Shown: piece after piece, positions 26,301 through 37,969 of the stretch
Layout: every line of letters starts with the position of its first letter
Position numbering within the stretch: the stretch's first letter is position 1
Origin: Phalacrocorax aristotelis
Taxonomy: Eukaryota > Chordata > Aves > Suliformes > Phalacrocoracidae
DNA: 64,000 bases
Reading direction: 5' to 3'
NCBI RefSeq assembly: GCF_949628215.1
Contig: NW_027441293.1
Coordinates: forward strand, 125,470 to 189,469
The notes under the pieces: model-generated
Seen by the model: only the letters and a program-made list of their open reading frames with translations
Databases searched by the model: none
What the model was told of the DNA's origin: nothing
Program-made: the position numbers and the translations under genes

Positions 26301-29300
26301 GATGATTTTATTTAGAAGGGAAAGATACTTCTGAATGTGCTTAAAAAGCCAAAGAAACAAGCAAACAAAAAGCAAAAGCCCTAAAAAGGAAAATTTGCTG
26401 AGGGCTCAGTCTTGGGACCCTTGGGACAAGAAGGACATAGAGTTGCCGGCGCGTGTCCAAAGAAGGGCACCAAAGCTGGGGAAGGGTCTGGAGAACAGGT
26501 CTCATGAGGAGAGGTTGAGGGACCTGGGGTTGTTTGGCCTGGAGGAGAGGAGGCTGAGGGGAGACCTTATCGCTCTCTGCAACTGCCTGACAGGAGGCTG
26601 TTGTGAGGTGGGGCTTGGTCTCTTCTCCCAGGTCACTAGCGATAGAACGAGAGGAAACAGCTTTAAGCTGCATCAGGGGAGGTTTAGGTTGGATATTAGG
26701 GAAAATGCCTTCACTGCAAGGGTGGTCAGGCGTTGGAAGAGGCTGCCCAGAGAGGTGGGGGACTCACCATCCCTGGAGGTATTGAAAAGACATGTAGACG
26801 TGGCACTTGAGGGCACGATTTAGGAGACATGGTAGTGTTGGGTTGACAGTTGCACTCAATGATCCTAGAGGGCTTTTCCAACCTTAATGTTTCTATGATT
26901 CTATGTTTCTGTGATCATTTCACCTGGAAGAAGTATCAGAACACCAGCTGCACTCAGCTACTCCTTAACAGTGCACGTCTGTGCCTGCCTGTGCTTTGCC
27001 CTTCTGAAGGATTGCCACGGCATTAGAACACAGTGTTTGAAGCACCTAAAACTGAAACCTATTAGAACATCAATGTTTCACTTCTTTTCTGTCGTTTTGG
27101 GAAATGACAACTTAATGTTTGGGGTGTCGTAACTCCTTCATGTCTTCATAGCCTGGAAAGCTGCTTGATCTTGGCTTCACTGCTTCCATGCAAACGTTGC
27201 AGAGTTCTGTTTGTTCTGTCCCCTTCGCGCATTCCTGATGGCAAACTTCTCTGCACCCCATGTGCCATGGGTATAAGCAGGGCACGTTGCTGGGAATAGT
27301 TAATTGGAACGCAGTAAATTGAGAGGGTAATGCAGAGGCATGCAAATAAAGATTAGAATTAGCCTTTGGGAAGTTGTCATGTCAGGGGAAAAATTCCATG
27401 TGCTCCTCAAAGCAACAAGCAGCCCAGCCTGTGATGCCTGAGTGAGTGTAGAGTTAGAAACAAGCACTTACTGTTGGTGGTTTGGATGTTGAAAGCAGGT
27501 AGGATTGTCCTTTGATTTCGCCTGTTACTTTTAGGAGGAGCAGTTAGAGGCGGTCTTGTCAGCTGCTGCCCAGACAGGTTCTGTAGGGCTTCTGACTGGC
27601 TGCATTAAGCTTTGGACATCTAAAGGTAAGACTTGTTATGTGGTTTTTATGTTGCATGGTTTCTTCGTTTGGAATTCTTGATTCATTTCTTTTTTGTTCT
27701 CTCTTTTTAAAGAGCAGCCAAGTTCTGCTGCTAATTTACAGTTGGCCCTTGACTGGACGTGGAGCAGAGTGATCTATACAAAAGACAAATTTGAGCAAAT
27801 CTGTGAGTACTAGTGCAGCCATGCTGCAAACCTAGAATCAGTCTTTCCAGTTGAGCTTATTCAGTGATCTGCTGGTAGATGGTCTTGCCCGCAGATCTGG
27901 AAGTGCACTTTGAAACTCTGAAATGGCTCTGTAGGCTAACGATTTCATACTTGTTCTTGAAAAGGTGTTGCGCTGTTTGACGGCTCCTGCAACTCCACTG
28001 ACCCGCAGAGGTTACAGGCTCTGCAGCACCGCCAGTTGCTTTTGGGCAACCTTAGCACAGTCTTAAACTGTTTTCTAACAGAGGCACAAGAGCTCGCTGG
28101 AAAAGGTTTGTCACAGTATTTCTAACTCTCTGGTGTGTCTTATGAAGATTTGGAACGATGCTGGGGCTGTAATTGTGGAAAGAGGAGCTGTTGTTGGTTT
28201 TGCTGATTGGCAGAAAGTCAAATGTAGCGGGGAGAAGGGGCTTAAATGGGAGGGGTTGGGGCTGCCACTTAACGCGCGTTGAGTTCAGGGCACGAGTTTG
28301 TTGGGGAGCTCGTGCGAGTGGGTGGGGAGGCTGCGTTCAGCAAGGAGCTGTGCAAGCACCCGGCTTGAAATTACAGCAACGGGATGTGGCACTGTGACAA
28401 ATACTCCCTTTGATTGTCAGCTAGCAGTGCGTAATTGCATGCAAATATTGGGCTGGAAATTACTAAAATCAGAGAGGAAGCCTAAATGAGTAACATGTGA
28501 AGTGAGTTGCATGAGTTTCTGTAGCTGTTTCTATTAGAACTTGTTCCTGGCATATTGAGGAGAAAAGAGAAAATCCCTTTGCTAGAGTAAACCTTTCTGC
28601 TACGTGAAGAACAGGTGCCTTATCCATGAGTGGATTTAGTAGTTCCGACTTCACTTTTTTTTATTAAACCTTTAGTGAATCTTCTTCTTTGTAGGGGTTG
28701 CTTGTGATTGTGGGCTTTTACTTCAGAGAAGGACGTGATACGGAGTGAAAAATGCACAGGCAAAGATTCCTACCGTGTTATTTTTCTACTTTCTCTTTAG
28801 TGCAATGAGGGGAGTTTTATAAAAAACAAAAGAAATTGCACACCAACAGTCCTCTTAAGCTTCTTTTCATGTTTTGCAGACTTGACAAACAAGCTGGCGG
28901 TGACCAGCCTCGCAGCTTTGTATGCACGAGTGGTCCTCTGGTTCTGTGGGTCCCGTCTCCTGCCAGAGGGCTCAGGTAAGCCTAAACTGTCACGCATCTG
29001 TAGCAGTCGGTGCTTCCTATGAACACGTGCTTCCCCGTGGTTTTGTCAAGGCTTCATCAATACCAAGTCGTGCCGGTTCAGTGACAGCAGATGCTGAAGT
29101 TCTGCTGCTGAAATTGAGATTTCACTGTTTTTTCAACTCCGTCGTGTAGAATGATGGAAGCAGTTTCTTTCCGGGGTGTTTCTCAGAAACAGCGCTAAGC
29201 CTCTGAGTGAAGGAGTTGCTCGTGCCCACAGCTTGAAATCCTTGGGATTGTAAACAAGTAACTCCTAAAGCACCAACACGGGAATGCTTGATTTTACAGT

Positions 29301-32300
29301 AAAAGCCTGACGTGCGTGTTTTGAACTTTTTACGGATTGTTTGAGGAAAAAATACACCTTGGAAATAGTTCATCATTTGGATGGGTTATAAATCCTATTG
29401 TCAGCCTTAACTGTCTTACGCATGTTCACATGACATGTTTAAAAACCCATTCCCTTTGAGAATTGGGGGGTTTTTTTTAGAGTGAACTTCAGCTGACACT
29501 ACATGTTCTGGATGCTACATCACCTGTAAGCTTGAAATGGCACTTAGGACAAGGAGGAATTGACTCCTGTGTCGTAGGTCTCTTTTAGCAAAGGCAGAAG
29601 GAGGATGGGCTTCTTTCAAAGTCGGAGGCTGGCCTGTGCTTTTGATGCTCAGCTTGTGTGTTCTTCTGTCTTTTTAGTCAAAAACTGTAGGTTGAAAATG
29701 TGATATGACTTCTTTAACTTACTTCTTATTTATTGCCTGTAGGTGATGAGATGCGTTTCTCTAGACCTTTCTACAATTATCCTCTGATTCGGAGCTACTA
29801 CGCTGGTCATCGACAGAAACTGGAGCGTTTATCAAGGTAGGACGTGCAGGAAAGCTCTAGAGCAGTTCCGCTGCAAATTCAGAAGCGGCAGCAAGTGGCT
29901 TTTCCATCAGCAGCTGTATTTGCTATGCTTCATGCATTTGCCGGCAACACTCTTGACTGGAGTGATGTGTGTGTCCTGCTGAACAGAGAGGTTCCTTTCC
30001 TGTGTTGAAATGTTGATATATACCTCTGCTTAGTGCCCTTTGTTGGTATCATCATTGTTTAGACGTGCACGTAATTCATTGGCAATTCTGTGTCATTTGT
30101 TACCACTGGAAAAGGTCGTGTGGTGAGGACAGGATCAGTCACGGCCAGGTCAGCAAGGCACGGCCTTTGCAGAGCAATTGTTCTGGACACAGAAGAAAGC
30201 ATGTTTTAGAAAAAAAAAACCAAAAAACAAAGGAAAAATAATCTCTCTCAATGACCAGTGATAGATGGTGATAAGGGGATTGGCCCAAATCTCCTACTCC
30301 CAAGCACCGCGGTGTCATTGAAGGAGATGGGCAGAGTCACATGCAGCTGGCACAGCCAGTGCTCTCCTGGCTACTGGATAAAAGTGCCTTCCTCACGGGA
30401 ACTGCCTTTCCTGGGCTGGCTCACGAGCATAATGGTGATGTGCCTTGGGTTAGGTGAGAACAGATTTTTCTTTGGCAACTGTTCTGTAACCTAAAGAAAG
30501 TCCTCAAGTAGCCGTGGCTGTGGCACCGTGAGCAAGGTGCAGCAGGAGGAGTCCAGGTGGAAGCTGCTCTATGTCAGGCGTTGGCTTTCAAGCTCCTCTT
30601 CCTGCGCGTCCTTCTCAGGTAACTCTCGTACAGGCTCACGGGCTCCTTAGAAGCACCACCTCCAGCGTGCTGCTTCTGCTCGTCCTCCTCGGGAAATGAA
30701 AGGCTGGCGTCGCAGCCCGCAGGAGCCTGCGATGGGCTTCTGAGCAATGCCGTGTTTAACAGGCCAGCCCTCCGTCACTGTGATGGCATGTGCAGAGGCA
30801 CAAACGTGCTGCTTCAGGTGATACCAGAATTCAGCTGTGGGCTCAGCTTTCTGACCGTGACTGTTTTTCAGTAACAAAAGCGAGGTGCTGAGACCAAAGC
30901 CTGACATTTCCGTGCTGTGGTCTCACCGCTGTGTGTGGGAACGCTCCCACTGGAGGCGTGGGGTTTGGGTTAGCTTTGCTCACACTGCCCTTGTATTACA
31001 AGTAATGCGGCACAAAAGAAAACCTGAAAACTAAAAGGTCGCTGCAACTTTCCCCTTAATAAGGGAGCTTTTTGGATTCCTATTTGGAGCTCCTTTAATA
31101 ATTCACTAGGATCTAATGAGCACCTTTCACCTGACTCCAAAATTTCTTTCCAGTCTATTTCAAGTCACGATCATGCCTTTGTCTGTTTGTTCCTTTCTTG
31201 GAGTCGTGGGAGCTTTAGCTGGGTTTGTTTTGGCTGGAGGAAATCTGTGACACTGAGAGGCCAGAATTAGTGTTTTCCTCTGTGCAAATCCTCGCTACGT
31301 TTTGTTCCAGAGGAAAACGGGACTCTGACTGCCTGATGGTCGATGGGATGGTTTCCCAGTTAGGAGACCGAGTTGAGAAGTTGTGGCAGAGAGATGAAGG
31401 AGGAACGGGGAAATACCCACCTCCTAGTTTACGGGTGAGTGTTGTGTTCACTGAAGGCAACAACAACAGCCACAACAAACCCCAGCCCCAGCCCAGCCCT
31501 CCCGCAAAGCCAATGATTTCTCAAAGAGAGGAGTTTTAAAAAGCTTCTACCTTTTCATTCCAGGCACTGCTGGAGCTCTATTTGCTAGAAGGTGTTGAAG
31601 AAAGCCACAAGCATGCAATCGTATCCCTTGGAGTTATTTCTGTTACACCTCCAGTATACGCGCATCAGGGGTCTGAAATGTCTGTCACCTACGTGTTCGA
31701 TGCATTTTCTAATTTGTGCTTCAAACACACTGCGGATGAACACGTGTAGTTAAGAATTAAGTCGCAGACAGAAGCATTGTTTGATTTCTTTGTACTGTGG
31801 ATTTTTTAGGAATTTTTAAAATGTTTTGTTGCAAAGTCTTTTCTGCTATGAGGAAACAGGTTTACTAAGCAATATTAATGCAGAAAGCTCCCTAGATTTT
31901 CTCAAAATTTAGACACAGTTTTCATTTTTGAAGCACCCACAGCTGTAGCAAACAGCTGCTTCCTCGAGCGATGCACTAGAATGTGCTGCTTCAGAGCAAA
32001 AGGATTTCTGACAGCGGTTTACCAGGACCTGATTTTGCTGAAATCATCCATTTTCCAGCACAGCTAAGAGGGCTTGCTTTTGTGCTGTTACAAGTGCAGG
32101 CACACAGAATAATAGAGAGAGAGAAGGGAAAAGTCATTGGGCAGAAACTGAATTTTTAAGCTGCCGAAATACACTGTGTTGCTTTTGTTGTGTGTTGCCT
32201 GAGCCGAGAGGGGAGCCTAGAGAGCAGGGGCTTGAAAAGCTGTTGCACCCCGGAGCTCTCTGATGAGAATAGACCCCCCAAACCAGCTGTCAGAAAGAGA

Positions 32301-35300
32301 AAGTGACACTGCCGATGAGTGATCCACATACTGGTTTAAATCCAGTTTTAATCATTCAGAGCTAAGCTGTGCTGTAAGGACACCCTAATTTCACTTGTTT
32401 TATATACGCTGGAAAGGAGGGAAGAAACCAGCTGTAGAATTTGTTTGCTTTAATAATCAAGCATTGGCCGTTCTCGTGTTTTGAATGTCTAGCTGGTGGC
32501 TCCAGTGACTAAAGAGGGAGCCTGAGTTTCCAACAGAACTGTTTAAATATCGAAAGGCAACCTTTCTGAATGCCTTAGAGAAATCAGAGAGTCTGTCTTT
32601 CTGGTTATTTATTCAGAATGCAATTTTGTTGTTAGGGCCTGACTATCTTCAGGTTGCAACAGCATAAAACGGCAAGACTAATACATGAGTATTTTCTGCG
32701 TCCTACCACTATGTTATTCTTATTTCCTTTTATTATTTATTCCTATTATATTAATCATAGGAGTAATATTATTTCATGTGATAAATTGTTGTTCTTGCAA
32801 TTTGTTAGCCTTAATTAGATACTTGATATCAGACAATTTACTTGCTGCTAGACATCATGCATCCCTTTCCAACTAAAACAGAACCTTCAGTTGACTCCTT
32901 CGCAGCTGCCTTTGCCATCCCTTGGAGCCTTGTTAAGCTTATTCGAGGTTTTTGGCTTCTAGACCACAAGGATTATGATGTAAGTATGTGACAGTTTAGT
33001 TGGGCACACATTGCAATACAATGCTGTGATCTATCAAATGATGTAAAAACCCTGGTGCTTAGCTAATAACAGGTGATAAAACATGGGAAGCTTCTTTTGT
33101 AATCCTGCTTCAGCAGCACCTTCAGCAATACGTGATGATCTGCAGTTTGGTTTTAATTACGTTGAGAGGAAATGGATTAAGACAATGAAGAAGTCAGCGT
33201 TAATAATGCTTGAGATGTGACTTGCCAAAGCCGTCTGTTCAGGTTGTTCTCAGCAGAGCAGTCGAGCGCTTTCTCAAAAGCAGTGGTTTGGGTACTTTAA
33301 CTATTCAAACTACCATCCTGGCAGCAAGACTTGAGACAGAACACCGCAAAAGTGACTTTTCAATCTAATCCATGTTCCCTCTGATGCTGAAGGTTGTTCT
33401 TTGCCCGTCACAATGTTAATATAACCTGTTTGCCTGGGAGAATGACTTGTCTTTATAAGAGGTGATGTTTGCCTACGGAGATTTGGTTATCCTGGCCAGG
33501 TGTGAATCACTCCTGTCAAAGGACTCCCTTTGTTCTGTACGGCTCACTGAATATTTTTTTCTGCAGACTTCAGCATTTATATTTACCTGTCCGGTACCAA
33601 GCCCTTCATTAGTCACCATCTAACTTTATTCAACAGAGATTCACCCTTACCGAAGACACTTTTGAATCGTTTTGTTGTGCGTGTGTGTGTCTATGTATCT
33701 TAAGAAACCTGATCTCTACCTTCTGCAGAACTCCCTGGCCCTGCTGGTTGAACCAGCTGCAACCAAACCTGTGTCGTGGCAACACGTGCGAATTCTTCGG
33801 TCCCTCATGTGCCAAGGAGAGCATGGGCGAGCCCTCAGATACATGCAGGTGATGAAGCCACCATTCTCAAGCAGTTGTGAAGAGCGGCTTTTCCTCACTG
33901 TGCTGTTGTCCAATAGGTAAAGAAATATCTGCCACCATTTGGCACTCAAATACTGTGAAAGGTGGAGAACAAACACTAGAAATCACAATCCCCTACACTT
34001 CCTTTGAACTTTGAGCACAATATTTGTGGGGCATCTTTTTGGTGATACCATTAATATGCCTTTACATCTCACAAAATTAACTACAGGTGCATGGCGGAGG
34101 CTTGGGCTCTGCTGCAAGAACACACCACTAAGTTAAAGGAGGAAGAGCTATTAAAAGACATGTATGACATCTGTCGGGAGATGGGACTAGTGGAAGACTT
34201 CCTGAGGCTGCCTTTCACAGACTCTGAACAAGTAAGTGTGGGCAAGAGGAAAATCTGAACCCCCTCTTTGCCAAGAGAAGAGGCAGGGTCATCATATATG
34301 TTTTAAAATGTGTTATTTCTCGTAGAAGTGTTTGGAGAAATTTTTACGGACTCATGAGATTCTTTTAGTCCAGCATCTGCAGCGTGCCAACTGTACGGCA
34401 GCACCACAGCTGAACCAGGCGATGAACGTTCATCTCATGGTAAGCGTAAAAGTCCTGCCAAGTGTGCAAGGTTCTCTTAGGGGTTACTGACCGGTTCTGA
34501 GACTACAGATAAAAATCCTGCTTTGTTTTTCACACTGTTCTTTAAAGTTCTAGGAATAAGTCTCTTATGTTACAGCTGAACCTAAAAGTTGAACAAAAAA
34601 TTTCACTTCTCCAAAGCGACCCTGTGAAGTTGGAAATTCAGTGTTACAGGCTGTTGTTGACTCCACGTCAAAGAGTTTGTTTGTGTCTGAGGATTAAATA
34701 AGTATCTTTCCTGTCAGCCACTCTTACCATTCAGTTATTCAGGGACGTACGTTATATAGGGTTCGGATTATTGGAAGTTGTTTGGGTCACTGTGGAATGA
34801 AGAGTGTGTTGTATGTCATCTCCTGTATCTCACACGCAGCTCTGGGTGCCAACCCACAGGCAACATTTGCATCATGGGTTGATGTTTTTATTATTTCCTC
34901 AAGTTATAGCGTGAGGTCTGCAATTCCACAGCTTTCGTTTTACCACTTTTTGGACAGAAATTCTTACCTAACTTCTGTATCTCAAAATAGGCATATCAAA
35001 TTCTGTGTTATGGGAACTTCTGTTGTGGTTCTGTGATCCATGTGCTGCTTTCCGGAACCATAGTTCTCCAGGGAAGCAAACTTATGGGGTGGTTCTGGAA
35101 GGTTGAGGTCCTGCATTTGAAAGCTTCCATCCAGGGGGAAGGGGTGTGTAGGTAGCTTTCTCTTCCTCATTTTAATCCTCACTTCCTCTTGTCCAACGTA
35201 ACCCGCCGCTGCCCTGGAGATTCAGTCACCTGGGGCAGTGGCGTTTCAGGAAAAACAAGGGAAAGGCTGCTGTTTTGTCAGCCACGTGAAACTTGTGGGT

Positions 35301-36739
35301 GCTGACAAGTGTGTCAGAATGAGGTTCTGCAGGGTGCCGGCATGGTTTTACCTTAAAGTTGTAGGTTCTGCTATTATTCTAGTCTTCCTTCCACTTGGCT
35401 AAAAATTCCGGGTGAAGCTGGTGTGCGCTGATGGGCAGAACTGGCTGCCGTTCTGTGCAGGGGGTGTATTTTACTGCACCTGTAGAGGAAACCTATTCCC
35501 TAATTCGAAATAGCACCGACAGCTCCGTGCGATGAACTTCTTGTAACTATTTAGCTTCTTGCTTTACGCTTCTCGTTCATCAGAACGACTGTGCTCCTCG
35601 CTGGAGACAGAGAGCAGTTGCCAGAAATTCTCTCTCAGCCCAGCACGGCAAGACCCTTCCTAGAGGTCAGAGGCAGCTGGCTGTAGAGAGAGCCAAGCCT
35701 TACCATCTGCCTTCGTCCGGACCAAGAGAAGGTAATTTTTAGGGGGGGAATATAACGCACAACTAACCATCGCTCTGATTGCACAAGGCTGATCGTTTTT
35801 CCCTCGTGCTTTACAGCCGCAAGACCAAAGCCATTCTCGACAGTAACAAAACCAGCTAATACAGGAAATGTGCATCCACGGGCACCTTTCAGCAGTCGTG
35901 TGTTGGCCAAAGTTAGAGAGTTATGGGTAGGAAATGAGCAGAAACCCAGTTGAGAGAGAGTTTTTCTGTTATGATAATGTTTGTTATGCAAAAAACATAT
36001 ATTTATATTATGGTAAATATGTTTAGAGAATTTAAGAGAGCTGAAACTAAAACCCTGATTACCATCAAGCTATTGGTGTATGGATCTTGCTAGACTTGAT
36101 TGTGTGATCAGATAGTAACCTTTTCCCACTTGCTGACATTTTTCTGCCTTATTTACTTAAAAATAGGCAGAACGATAAAGAGCAGGAAAGAGGCCAGTAG
36201 CTGTCAGATGATTTTCCTACAGGTGGTGTGGCCAAATCAACCTCAGTTCTGGTATATTTGGACTTGAGGGCAATGAAGGTCAGTTACTGCCCTTCTCTAC
36301 TGTCCTTTTGCCATGAGAAAAGACCAAGACATTGGCCAGATCGTACTACAAGAACATGCCCGGCGTGCAAATAAGGCCGCAGATAACTAAGTAGTTTAAT
36401 CCCCCATCAGAACCCCTTCTCATGGAAGATTACTCTCAGGGTTGTCAGCGCACTCCATGTCTTTGCTCCAATTTCATCCCTTCCCATGTAACCAACCATA
36501 AATAGCTTCTGGTGGGGAAGAAACAAGCTCCAGGCAGAAGCCAACCCATAACCTCTTGTGAGTTGTTAGGCAATGCTTGTAACCTCTTAGTCTAGGCCAG
36601 TTGGCAAATGCTATGAAATAATAGAATTTCTTGTAGTAAGATTGCATTTGTTTCTTATGTTGTTGGTACTTTTGTCTTCTGTGCAAAACTTGCAGGTTTC
36701 CATCGCAGGAATGCTGTTCTCACCAAAGCAGTCAAGATA
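11391..36739 (+). CDS. AHCTF1: ELYS-like nucleoporin (AHCTF1 homolog), left copy, 24 exons
   Basis: ELYS binds chromatin and recruits the Nup107-160 complex to start nuclear pore assembly. Exons (all GT/AG): 11391-11511, 12720-12973, 15745-15925, 16713-16920, 18193-18309, 19271-19355, 21346-21496, 23936-24068, 24156-24337, 24811-24872, 27535-27625, 27713-27802, 27965-28105, 28880-28975, 29743-29836, 31311-31434, 31564-31620, 32833-32979, 33729-33916, 34087-34231, 34326-34439, 35584-35731, 35817-35926, last 36695-36739. Phases agree throughout and no internal stop is seen. The start ATG ([10 protein letters not shown]) follows an acceptor at 11,384. Recognised stretches include [39 protein letters not shown] and [10 protein letters not shown]. 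About 1,013 codons cover the propeller and helical region. The mammalian protein is about 2,266 residues, so the C-terminal disordered/AT-hook region is missing. One internal exon, between 24,872 and 27,535, is also not found. Paralog or ortholog status is undetermined. Confidence 0.85.
21873..22412 (+). mobile_element. CR1 LINE 3' fragment in an ELYS intron
   Basis: A 5'-truncated CR1: the region of the reverse-transcriptase C-terminus (GGCAGTGGTGAGGCTGCACC, TGTGTTCAGTTTTGGGCCCC) followed by the conserved 3' UTR (AGGCTGCCCAGGGAAGTGGT, GGGCTCGATGATCTTAAGGG, TTTTCCAACC) and a degraded terminal repeat (ACTCTACGAGTCTATGAT). It has many frameshifts and sits sense in the intron after 21,496. Confidence 0.9.
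26404..26915 (+). mobile_element. CR1 LINE 3' fragment (left arm)
   Basis: Truncated CR1 with the GTCCAAAGAAGGGC block, GAGGAGAGGTTGAGGGACCT, the 3' UTR block CAGAGAGGTGGGGGACTCACC, and the end CTAGAGGGCTTTTCCAACC plus ATTCTATG-type repeats. It is shared with the right arm (63,085-63,594), so it was inserted before the inverted duplication. Confidence 0.93.
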
Positions 36740-36815
36740 ACGAGTGCCTTTGAGATGCTCGGAGAGAAATGTTCTGCGGTTCCTTCTGAATTACAGCTGT
36801 TCCTGAAATAAAAAG
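36695..36815 (+). other. Terminal exon and poly(A) signal of the left ELYS-like gene
   Basis: An acceptor (AACTTGCAG) at 36,694 is followed by sequence that does not resemble known ELYS. If exon 24 ends at its GTAGGA donor, phase 0 gives a 14-residue tail and a stop at 36,737. In another phase the same exon stays open to a stop overlapping AATAAA at 36,808-36,813. If the donor is not used, exon 24 reads into a stop at 35,951. All three ends truncate the protein. The right arm keeps the same signals. Confidence 0.5.
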
Positions 36816-36954
36816 CGTTTTCCAATGCACTGAGCTGTGTGGGTGACCCATACGTGAGGTAGAGGGAAAAATGCAGGTGGCGGTTCCTGACGTGCCTGTT
36901 GGTTCAGGTCACTCACTCCTGGGCTGTGCATCACCCGGTGTGGTTCAAGAGCAG

Positions 36955-37130
36955 GCTTATCCCACAGCAGCCATCGGTGTGGTGTGCCTTGCTCTCGAAC
37001 TTGGTTTAAACCCAGACGAAACCATGGATTATTAGTGCAAGCCTGATTGCTGGTAGTTTGATACTACAATTGTAATGTTAATAGGCAGGGAGAGAAGGAT
37101 GCAGGAAGTCGGTGTGTGACCGGCTCAGGT
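36955..37130 (+). repeat. Repeat block flanking the ERV fragment, left copy
   Basis: This block contains GACGAAACCATGGATTATTAG and AATTGTAATGTTAATAGGCA. It occurs here, in reverse at about 52,870-53,050, and in more diverged form in reverse at 2,613-2,812. In all three places it adjoins the same ERV pol-related sequence, so it probably belongs to the element. I cannot say whether it is LTR or internal. Confidence 0.55.
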
Positions 37131-37965
37131 AAGAGCCCATGAGCAACGATCGGGTATGGTGCGAACAGAGGCTGGGTGCCCGTTGTGCGCCAAGAGCTCT
37201 TCAAAGCCCCCCGCACTCGGGAGAACCACAAGCAGTGCCAGGTGGGATTAGCACAAAGTGATGCTACATGGAGTAAATGGGTCGCACTGATCACCCAGCG
37301 GGCTTGAATAGGAAACCCCAGTCGCCCAGGAATCCTGGAAGTGACCATGGACTGGGCAGAGGGCAAAGGCTTTGGAATATCCCCAGAGGAGGGGGTGCCA
37401 CGTGCTGAAGAGGCCCCACTGTGGAACAAACTGCCAGAAAATGAGCAGCAGTGTGCCCTGCTCACTGATGGGTCCTGTCGCCTTGTGGGGAAGCATCGGA
37501 CGTGGACCATGGCTGAAATACAGATATGGGCAGGCCCGGCAGATTGACTATATCACACTCCCACAGAGCCGCCAAGGCAAGCGCCATGTGCTTACAATGG
37601 TGGAAGCAACGCCCGGCTGGCTGGAAACATACCCCGTGCCCCACACCACCGCCCGGATCACTCTCCTGGGGCTCGAAAAACAAGTCCAAGTCCTGTGGCG
37701 ACATGGCACCCCAGAGAGAACTGAGTCAGACAATGGGACTCATTTCTGAAACACCCTCACAGACACCTGGGCCAAAGGGCACGGCACGGAGCGGGTGTAT
37801 CACACCCCCTGTCACGCATCAGCCTCTGGGAAAACAGTCTGGGTTCTTCCTGCCTCAGGCAAAGGCAAACCCATTCGTGGCATTGCTTTTGCTCGAGGAC
37901 CTGGGTGCACTTGGGGGTGATGCGGGAGGATTGACGAGTCCCGCTACCGTCTTTAAACCAGAAAC
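37131..37965 (+). mobile_element. Endogenous retrovirus pol remnant (left arm)
   Basis: A fossil retroviral pol segment. An RNase H-like piece (about 37,341-37,510) is followed after an abrupt internal join by an integrase catalytic-core piece (about 37,530-37,750), in which the two aspartate-centred motifs are still recognisable. A short downstream integrase C-terminal piece reaches about 37,955. Frames are broken by stops and shifts, and parts between RNase H and integrase are missing. A 209-bp segment present in the right arm is missing here between GGGAAAA repeats (37,828-37,834). It cannot encode an active enzyme. Confidence 0.8.
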
Positions 37966-37969
37966 CAGA

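Noticed and set aside
26335-26823. 162-codon open frame (and its partner at 63,175-63,663)
   Set aside because: This is a decayed CR1 reading frame plus 3' UTR read-through, not a host gene.
30647-30907. Open frame identical in both arms (partner 59,091-59,351)
   Set aside because: Identity is explained by the inverted repeat itself. It lies antisense in an ELYS intron and has no domain.
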